DNA from: Sporolactobacillus spathodeae
GTDB taxonomy: Bacteria > Bacillota > Bacilli > Bacillales > Sporolactobacillaceae
Direction of reading: 5' to 3'
DNA length: 64,000 bases
NCBI RefSeq assembly: GCF_016908935.1
Contig: NZ_JAFBEV010000006.1
Location: 62,001 to 126,000 of the forward strand
This document shows, in pieces, positions 55,881 to 64,000 of the stretch; position 1 is the stretch's first letter; every line of letters begins with the position of its first letter. The notes below the pieces were generated by a model. That model was not told where the DNA came from. It saw only the letters and a list, made by a program, of their open reading frames with translations, and did not search any database. The translations under genes were made by a program, and so were the position numbers.

Positions 55881-57317
55881 TTATAGTTTATCAATTTCTT
55901 CAAGAATGATCTGGTTAACCATCGTTGGATTGGCTTTGCCGTGCGAGGCTTTCATCACTTGGCCGACGAGGAAGCCGAGGGCGCGGTCTTTACCATTTTT
56001 ATAGTCAATCATCGACTGCTTATTGGCTTCGAGAATCGGCAGCATCAGATCGCGCAGCGCGCCTTCGTCAGAAATCTGGACAAGCCCTTTGGCTTTAACG
56101 ATTTCTTCTGGGTCGCCGCCTTTTTCGATCAAATCTTTGAAGACCTTCTTAGCGATTTTGCTGGAAATCGTGCCTTTTTCAATCAATTGCACGAGTTTCG
56201 CTAGCGCTTCTGGCTTCATTGGCACTTCGTCAATTGTCAGATACTTGCTGTTCAGATAGGCGGAGACTTCACCCATCAGCCAGTTGGCGACAAGTTTCGG
56301 ATCAGCGTCGCCGGCGGTCGCCGTCTCGAAGTAGTCGGACATTGTCTTCTGTTGTGTCAGCACCATCGCATCATAATCTGTGAGACCCATCTCTTCGACA
56401 TAGCGTTTTTGGCGGGAATCTGGCAGTTCCGGAATTTCCGCCTGCAGCCGGTCGATCCATGCATCGTCGATTTTCAGCTTGATGATATCTGGTTCCGGGA
56501 AGTAACGGTAGTCGTCCGAGCCTTCCTTGCCACGCATCAGCGTTGTCGTCTTGGTCGCGTCATTGTAGCGGCGTGTTTCCTGTTCAACCTGACCACCGGA
56601 GAGCAGCACTTTTTCCTGACGGCGTTCTTCGTAGGCGATCCCTTTTTCGACAAAAGTGAATGAGTTCAGGTTCTTGAGCTCGGTCTTTGTGCCGAAGGTC
56701 GTCTGACCGAAGGGACGAATCGAAATATTGGCGTCGCAGCGCAGCGAGCCTTCTTCCATCTTCACGTCGGAAACATCGATATACTGCATGATCGCTTTCA
56801 GCTTTTCCAGATAGGCATAGGCTTCTTTCGGTGAGCGCATATCTGCTTCCGAAACAATTTCAATCAGCGGGGTACCGACACGGTTGAAATCGACGAGCGA
56901 ACCGGAGCCATCTTCCAAGTGATTCAGTTTGCCGGCGTCTTCTTCAAGATGCAAACGGTGCACACCAATTTTCTTTTTCACACCATCGACTTCGATTTCG
57001 ATAGAGCCGTTGCGGCCGATTGGTTTGTCGAACTGAGAGATTTGATAGGCTTTCGGATTATCCGGATAAAAATAATTTTTTCTGTCGAATTTTGTTTCCC
57101 GGGTAATATCGCAATTCAATGCCAGTGCGGCTTTAATTGCAAAATCAACCGCTTCTTCGTTGAGAATTGGCAGAACGCCGGGATGTCCGAGACAGATCGG
57201 GCAAGTATGGGTATTCGGCGCCGCGCCGAATTCATTGGCGCAACCGCAGAAGGCTTTCGTTTTCGTTTTTAATTCCACATGGACTTCCAGACCGATAATC
57301 GTTTCAAAGTTGCTCAT
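55881..57317 (-). CDS. gatB: Asp-tRNA(Asn)/Glu-tRNA(Gln) amidotransferase subunit B
   Basis: This is a 478-residue, full-length protein. Begins [44 protein letters not shown] carries the zinc-site cysteines; the kinase/transamidase core and C-terminal YqeY-like tail ([16 protein letters not shown]) are intact. It phosphorylates and amidates mischarged Glu-tRNA(Gln) using ammonia from GatA. Start ATG overlaps the gatA stop (TAATG). Confidence 0.96.
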   Translation of the reverse strand: MSNFETIIGLEVHVELKTKTKAFCGCANEFGAAPNTHTCPICLGHPGVLPILNEEAVDFAIKAALALNCDITRETKFDRKNYFYPDNPKAYQISQFDKPIGRNGSIEIEVDGVKKKIGVHRLHLEEDAGKLNHLEDGSGSLVDFNRVGTPLIEIVSEADMRSPKEAYAYLEKLKAIMQYIDVSDVKMEEGSLRCDANISIRPFGQTTFGTKTELKNLNSFTFVEKGIAYEERRQEKVLLSGGQVEQETRRYNDATKTTTLMRGKEGSDDYRYFPEPDIIKLKIDDAWIDRLQAEIPELPDSRQKRYVEEMGLTDYDAMVLTQQKTMSDYFETATAGDADPKLVANWLMGEVSAYLNSKYLTIDEVPMKPEALAKLVQLIEKGTISSKIAKKVFKDLIEKGGDPEEIVKAKGLVQISDEGALRDLMLPILEANKQSMIDYKNGKDRALGFLVGQVMKASHGKANPTMVNQIILEEIDKL

Positions 57318-58777
57318 TAGTCATTCGCCCCTTTAATTGCCGGCGCGAGCTTGAAGCTAGCCGTCTGTTCATAGGCGTAGGCCGCGCGGTAGAGAGTTTC
57401 TTCGCCGAACGGACGTCCGATCATCTGCAGACCAACCGGCATGCCGTCCGCGAGACCACATGGCACGCTGATTGCCGGAACACCGGCGAGGTTGACTGGA
57501 ATCGTCAGAAGATCGTTGGCATACATCGTCAGCGGATCGTCGATCAGTTCGCCGACCTTGAATGCCGGCGTCGGTGTGGTCGGGCCAACGATGATGTCGT
57601 GGTTCTCGAGCACTTTTTCAAAATCCTGTTTAATCAGCGTGCGGGCCTGTTGCGCTTTCTTGTAATAGGCGTCATAGTAGCCGGAGCTGAGCGCGAAGGT
57701 ACCGAGCATAATCCGACGTTTGACTTCATCACCGAAGCCTTCGCTTCTCGATTTCTTATACATTTCAATCAAGTCGTTCGTGTCGGCGCGCACGCCATAA
57801 CGGACGCCGTCAAAGCGGGCCAGGTTGGCCGACGCTTCAGATGAGGCAATGATATAGTAAGCCGGCACCGCGTATTGGGAATGCGGCAGTGACACTTCTT
57901 CACATTCAGCGCCGAGTGCCTCCAATTGGCGAATTGCAGCTTTGATCTGATCCTTAACCGCCGCATCGATGCCTTCGCCGAGGTATTCTTTCGGGATGGC
58001 GACGCGCAGTCCTTTGATCTCGCCGGTCAGCGCTTTGGCATAATTCGGCACTGCTACATTGGCGCTCGTCGAGTCGTGGGCGTCCAGTCCGGAGATTGCT
58101 TCGAGCAGGTAGGCGTTGTCTTCAACGGTACGTGTAATCGGGCCAACTTGGTCGAGTGATGAGGCAAACGCAACGACACCGAACCGCGAGACACGGCCGT
58201 AAGTCGGCTTCATGCCGACCACGCCGCAGAATGCGGATGGCTGGCGAATCGAGCCGCCCGTGTCTGTCCCCAATGCAAATAGTACTTCGCCGGCAGCAAC
58301 AGCCGCAGCCGAACCACCACTCGATCCGCCTGGAACTCGGTCGGTGTCCCACGGATTACGCGTCTTGGCATAAGCTGAATTTTCCGTTGAGGAACCCATC
58401 GCAAATTCATCCATATTTAGTTTACCAATAGTGATCGCTTGTTCAGCGCGAACTTTTTCGACAACCGTCGCGTCGTAAATCGGATCATAGTTTTCTAGAA
58501 TTCGGCTCGCACAAGTGGTTTTTAGGCCCTTGGTCACGAGGTTGTCTTTAAGCCCAATCGGCATGCCTGCAAGCAACGCGTCGCTCGTCAGCGCCTGCTC
58601 GTCCAATTTGCGTGCCTCGGCTTTCGCCTGGTCTTCATTGAGTGTCAGAAAAGCTTTTACCTTGTCGTCGACTTCATTTATGCGCGTGAACGCTTCATCA
58701 ACGAGATCGGATGCCTTGATTTCCTTGTTATGTATCTTCTGCTTCAGACGCACAAGGCCTTCTTCAAAAAGCGGCAT
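57317..58777 (-). CDS. gatA: Asp-tRNA(Asn)/Glu-tRNA(Gln) amidotransferase subunit A
   Basis: This is a 486-residue amidase-signature protein. The Lys-cisSer-Ser triad is visible: Lys in [10 protein letters not shown], Ser in [15 protein letters not shown] and Ser in [15 protein letters not shown]. It hydrolyses glutamine and channels ammonia to GatB. 24 bp downstream of gatC; middle gene of gatCAB. Confidence 0.96.
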   Translation of the reverse strand: MPLFEEGLVRLKQKIHNKEIKASDLVDEAFTRINEVDDKVKAFLTLNEDQAKAEARKLDEQALTSDALLAGMPIGLKDNLVTKGLKTTCASRILENYDPIYDATVVEKVRAEQAITIGKLNMDEFAMGSSTENSAYAKTRNPWDTDRVPGGSSGGSAAAVAAGEVLFALGTDTGGSIRQPSAFCGVVGMKPTYGRVSRFGVVAFASSLDQVGPITRTVEDNAYLLEAISGLDAHDSTSANVAVPNYAKALTGEIKGLRVAIPKEYLGEGIDAAVKDQIKAAIRQLEALGAECEEVSLPHSQYAVPAYYIIASSEASANLARFDGVRYGVRADTNDLIEMYKKSRSEGFGDEVKRRIMLGTFALSSGYYDAYYKKAQQARTLIKQDFEKVLENHDIIVGPTTPTPAFKVGELIDDPLTMYANDLLTIPVNLAGVPAISVPCGLADGMPVGLQMIGRPFGEETLYRAAYAYEQTASFKLAPAIKGAND

Positions 58778-58801
58778 CTCTTCATCCTCCTTAAAATTGC
58801 A

Positions 58802-59098
58802 TCAGTCTGCTTCCATAATCAGCGGTACTTTGACTTGCCCTTCTTCCTGAAGCGGCGCGTTTTTCAGCGCTTCTTCGCGTGGAAGAGACGGCACAACTTG
58901 ATCTTTGCGCATCACATTGTGCATGTCGAGCACATGGGTCGTCGGTTCGACGCCTTCTGTGTTCAGCTCGTTCAATTGTTCAGCGAAACCGATGATGTCA
59001 TCAAGCTGCGTCGTAAACGTTTTGATTTCTTCATCGCTAAAAGACAATCGGGCCAAATTGGCAACATACTTGACTTCTTCTTCAGAGATTCGGCTCAC
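58802..59098 (-). CDS. gatC: Asp-tRNA(Asn)/Glu-tRNA(Gln) amidotransferase subunit C
   Basis: This is a 98-residue protein. I start at GTG 59098 (reading [20 protein letters not shown]), because GGAGGTGA lies just upstream and the length fits the family; the ATG 28 codons earlier adds unrelated residues. [15 protein letters not shown] and [10 protein letters not shown] are typical. GatC wraps around GatA and stabilises the complex. First gene of the operon. Confidence 0.95.
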   Translation of the reverse strand: MSRISEEEVKYVANLARLSFSDEEIKTFTTQLDDIIGFAEQLNELNTEGVEPTTHVLDMHNVMRKDQVVPSLPREEALKNAPLQEEGQVKVPLIMEAD

Positions 59099-59239
59099 AA
59101 TCGTCACCTCCATTCCTAAGTTAAGCGAAAAAATTTGATCGTTCATCAAATTCCAATACTGATCCAATAATAGCAAATTCACTAAGTGTGATGCAATGAA
59201 ATGGCGACAAATTCCGTGCCTCAGAGCTAGTTTGTTCGG

Positions 59240-59600
59240 AAAATTTGTCGAGCCAAGTCTCGTTTTGAAAAAAATATGCTCCGGCTGCTTGCTTTTCCCG
59301 TAAGACGCCAGAGCGCCTGCGCTGCATTTTAGCTACAGAATCAGATACATTTCTATCGAAGTAGATAAACTTGGCTTAGCCAAGTCCTTGTGCAAAATTG
59401 CGCTTCGGCTGCTCGCTTGCCGCAGGCGATCCGTGAGCCTCCTCAGACAAACTAGAATCTGTGGGGTCTCACTTGGCTCGCTGTTCCCGCAAGACGCCAG
59501 AGCGCCTCCGCTACATTTTAGCCACAGAATCAGATACATTCTAAAACTTTCCGTAGCCAAATCCTTTGGGCGACGGCTATGACTTAGTTTTTCTGATACT
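59240..59600 (+). repeat. two adjacent copies of the dispersed element
   Basis: Copy 1 (about 59253-59351) is short: GCTCCGGCTGCTTGCTTTTC, AGACGCCAGAGCGCCTGCGC, ATCAGATACATT. Copy 2 (59366-59545) is full and starts with the perfect hairpin CTTGGCTTAGCCAAG, with GCCTCCTCAGACAAACTAGA and CTCACTTGGCTCGCTGTTCC. A trailing piece (59550-59600) resembles 18061-18120, both ending CTTAGTTTTTCTGATAC or similar. Confidence 0.85.
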
Positions 59601-59629
59601 AATTTTGAAAACAAAATAGCGTAGAATCG

Positions 59630-59753
59630 TTATCCACTTGTGTATAACTTTTTTATATTAGTGATGAAGTTATGCACTGTGGATGATTTTGTCGCCGTTT
59701 TGTTGCTAAATGCAGTGTTTTCTGTTGATTCTGTGTACAACCCTGTGAATAGC
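59630..59753. promoter_or_regulatory. cluster of DnaA-box-like nonamers
   Basis: TTATCCACT (59630-59638), TGTGTATAA (59639-59647; complement of TTATACACA, an exact relaxed DnaA box), TGTGGATGA (59678-59686; one mismatch), TGTGTACAA (59733-59741; two mismatches), TGTGAATAG (59745-59753; weak). Five in 124 bp in the gatC-camS gap. Confidence 0.5.
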
Positions 59754-59799
59754 AAGCGCGTCTGTTGATAAAGCACGGCTTCTTCTCAAAAGTACTTAG

Positions 59800-59838
59800 A
59801 AAAAGAAAGAACCGCAGCTAAGAAACTGCGGAACTATT
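59800..59838 (-). terminator. terminator of the pcrA-ligA-camS transcript
   Basis: CCGCAG ctaagaaa CTGCGG with TTCTTTCTTTTT on the minus strand. Confidence 0.8.
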
Positions 59839-59893
59839 TGACTCTATTGTAGCCTTTCCTGCAGCGTTTCAAACGTAAGCGTTCAGACGGCGC

Positions 59894-61078
59894 TTAATGT
59901 TCGTAAATCGACACGTACGCATTGTCACTGCTCGATGTCCGCTCTATCAACGCTTCCTGTGTGCTGTCAGAAGTGATATAGATATGCACCGGAATGTCGC
60001 GGGCGAATCCGAAACGATTATTGACAATCGACGCAACATAGTTGGCAAAACTGGTGACTTCCGTCTCATCTGTGAACTGGATATTGACATCAAGCTGCAA
60101 ATCACTCAGATTCCCGTTGTGATAGTAACCTTTCCCGACAACACCAACAAAATTTGGGAAGTACTTCTGCACGTCATCTTTGAAGAGGTTGAATTTATCC
60201 AAATCAGCTTTGTAATTTGATGAAGCGGTACTCGACGGGAAAAGCACATGATGATCGCTAATGTTTTTCCAGCTGCTGATTGTTGACGAACTGGCCGAAA
60301 CCTCTGTCTGAGCATAGAAATCGCCTGGGACAAGCGAGGATGGCGCTGAGGTCATATAGAGCGTCAGCAGAATCGGTACCTGGCTGAGTCCGTTCACTTG
60401 ACGAATCCGCGACAGAATTTTCGGCGCAACCGCTTTGCCCCATGCCTTAACCTGAGATTGATTCAACGTGACTTCAACCGGGTTGATGTTCTTGTTTTTA
60501 TCCATAATTCGGTCGCTGTACACGGAGTTCAGTGAGACAGCAATCGATACGCCGCCGAGCACATACTTACCGCCTTGCTTTTTCAAGTAATCTTGCTCCA
60601 AGACGTAATTCAAATACTTCGGATGTTTCTGCGCCTGCGTGACGACGTTGCCCTTGCCGAGCGGCGGGTTCAAACCCGGAACGCCTTTAAACCGTCCCGT
60701 CTCATTTTGTTCCTGGCCTTTGCGGTAAAGGATATGATCAATATCGTTAGTCGACAAATACTGTCCGCTCTGGAACACATAGCTAGAAGGACTGTATACG
60801 GATTTCGACAGATTCACCAAGCCGCCTTCCAGCTGATCGATATCGACTCGATTGTCGACCCCGTAATTAATATAACCACGCATTTGATCGTTTGCTTGTG
60901 GCTTGATTGATTGATAGCCTTTATTGCTTGTGGCCGGAATCAGACTTGTCGTTTCTGTCTTCCCGTTCTTTTTATTGACAACTTTACTTGTCTGACTGCC
61001 ACCGAATGAGCAGCCAGCAAGGAGCACCGACAGGCTTAAGAAACCGGCGAGCAGTGCACTGCTTCTTCTCTGTTTCAA
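59894..61078 (-). CDS. camS: CamS-family lipoprotein
   Basis: This is a 394-residue lipoprotein: signal peptide with lipobox LLAGCSFGG (Cys23), Ser/Lys-rich linker, then the CamS domain (YINYGVDNRVDIDQLEGGL, PSSYVFQSGQYLSTNDI). In Enterococcus and Staphylococcus the signal peptide releases a sex-pheromone-like peptide; in Bacillus the homologue is YerH next to ligA, as here. It lies 12 bp after ligA. Confidence 0.92.
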   Translation of the reverse strand: MKQRRSSALLAGFLSLSVLLAGCSFGGSQTSKVVNKKNGKTETTSLIPATSNKGYQSIKPQANDQMRGYINYGVDNRVDIDQLEGGLVNLSKSVYSPSSYVFQSGQYLSTNDIDHILYRKGQEQNETGRFKGVPGLNPPLGKGNVVTQAQKHPKYLNYVLEQDYLKKQGGKYVLGGVSIAVSLNSVYSDRIMDKNKNINPVEVTLNQSQVKAWGKAVAPKILSRIRQVNGLSQVPILLTLYMTSAPSSLVPGDFYAQTEVSASSSTISSWKNISDHHVLFPSSTASSNYKADLDKFNLFKDDVQKYFPNFVGVVGKGYYHNGNLSDLQLDVNIQFTDETEVTSFANYVASIVNNRFGFARDIPVHIYITSDSTQEALIERTSSSDNAYVSIYEH

Positions 61079-61090
61079 CAGGACGCCTCC

Positions 61091-63130
<2,040 letters not shown>

Positions 63131-64000
63131 TCAGACTTTCTCGATTGGGGCAAACGCGCCCAAGAGTCGCTTGAGACCGACCGGTTTTGGAAAAACAATA
63201 TCGAGTTCGACGCTATCGCCGCTGCCTTTCGTGCTGACAACGGTGCCGACCCCCCATTTCTTATGGCGCACCTTATCGCCAGCCTGCCAGTCGCCGCCTG
63301 CACCGCTCTGTTTTTTCAGTGTCGGCACACTCTGGCGGTAAACCGGCTCAGCCGCGCGCCGTCCAAAGCTAAAGGACGATCGCTGCGTCTCAAAACGTCC
63401 GCCGCCAAAACCATTCGCCGTTCGCCCTGCTTCCTGCTCAATCAGCGTCTGAGGAATTTCTTTGATGAAGCGTGACGCGGAATGAGCGACAGTCTGTCCG
63501 AACAGCGTCCGTACCTCAGCTGAGGTCAAATAGAGACATTGACGTGCGCGGGTAATACCCACGTAAGCGAGTCGCCGTTCTTCTTCCATTTCATCCGGGT
63601 CATCCAGCGCGCGACTGTGCGGGAAAATCCCCTCTTCCATACCAATGAGAAAAACAACCGGGAACTCCAGACCTTTGGCGGAATGGAGCGTCATCAGCGT
63701 CACCGAATCCTGATTGGTCTTTTCATTTTCTTCCTCAACATCGGAATCCAACGCCAGTTCCGTAAGAAAAGTCACGAGTGACTTATCGTCATGCGATTTT
63801 TCAAACTCCTGCGTTACCGACAAGAATTCATCGAGGTTCTCTAAACGGCTTTGCGACTCAAGCGTTCGTTCCGCCTTGAGCGCGTCGCGGTAACCTGATT
63901 TGTCGAGCACCTCATCAACTAAATCGGTCACTGAAAGAAACTCCTGCATCTTCGACCAGTTCATGATCATCTCAGAGAATGCTTCCATTTTATTTGCGGT
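63131..64000 (-). CDS. pcrA: ATP-dependent DNA helicase PcrA, C-terminal part (continues beyond the window)
   Basis: The frame is open to the right edge; 289 codons are visible. It holds the UvrD/Rep C-terminal motifs: [20 protein letters not shown] (motif V region), [31 protein letters not shown] (motif VI) and a C-terminal Tudor-like tail ([19 protein letters not shown]) that contacts RNA polymerase. PcrA unwinds DNA in repair and clears transcription complexes. Upstream of ligA as in Bacillus. Confidence 0.95.
   Translation of the reverse strand, partial: TANKMEAFSEMIMNWSKMQEFLSVTDLVDEVLDKSGYRDALKAERTLESQSRLENLDEFLSVTQEFEKSHDDKSLVTFLTELALDSDVEEENEKTNQDSVTLMTLHSAKGLEFPVVFLIGMEEGIFPHSRALDDPDEMEEERRLAYVGITRARQCLYLTSAEVRTLFGQTVAHSASRFIKEIPQTLIEQEAGRTANGFGGGRFETQRSSFSFGRRAAEPVYRQSVPTLKKQSGAGGDWQAGDKVRHKKWGVGTVVSTKGSGDSVELDIVFPKPVGLKRLLGAFAPIEKV

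Overview
The window reads as a chromosomal segment of a Bacillales-type Bacillota. The evidence is the pcrA-ligA-camS / gatCAB / dagK / rlmCD backbone order seen in Bacillus relatives, AGGAGG-like ribosome binding sites, a SAM-I (S-box) riboswitch and U-tract terminators. The codon style and a lactate-dehydrogenase-like enzyme would fit Sporolactobacillaceae, but that placement is a guess. Base composition is mid-GC in most genes and clearly AT-rich between about 34.6 and 51 kb.

Layout. 0.0-3.8 kb: small genes (HesB-like protein, DUF5063-like protein), a frameshifted homocysteine methyltransferase and a secreted NlpC/P60-LysM hydrolase. 4-20 kb: transporters and regulators (two DHA2 drug exporters, a ClC antiporter, a YjeH-like exporter with a divergent Lrp, a TetR/AhpD-like operon), an HD-GYP protein, a chromosomal plasmid-type Rep_3 initiator, an acyl-ACP synthetase-like enzyme and a trans-sulfuration gene behind an S-box. 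21-22.7 kb: a 63-unit, 21-bp tandem array. 22.7-29 kb: an L-2-hydroxyacid dehydrogenase, a diguanylate cyclase with a truncated second copy, and a large PLD-nuclease/helicase/DUF3427 protein. 29-34 kb: a redox cluster (two aldo/keto reductases, AhpD-like protein, broken cupin, MerR, SDR). 34.5-51 kb: an accessory zone with unknown genes, LysE/LysR, DUF554, an HNH-like protein, PadR/pentapeptide, a secreted hydrophobic protein with a small membrane protein and a lipoprotein subtilase, Dus, a pair of DUF262 genes, and broken recombinase and HNH remnants. 51-64 kb: core genes, all leftward: pcrA, ligA, camS, gatCAB, dagK, hisC, rlmCD.

The most unusual structure is repetitive. A dispersed intergenic element of about 170-180 bp occurs about ten times, always in the same orientation. 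Three tandem arrays lie inside or beside copies of it. The three arrays have different motifs but share a period of 21 bp (two turns of B-DNA). The best candidates for undescribed gene systems are the subtilase / small membrane protein / secreted hydrophobic protein trio at 42.6-44.5 kb and the overlapping DUF262 pair at 47-50.4 kb. A microinversion of about 133 bp in a degenerate gene at 50.57-50.88 kb, which restores a perfect reading frame when reversed on paper, is also notable.
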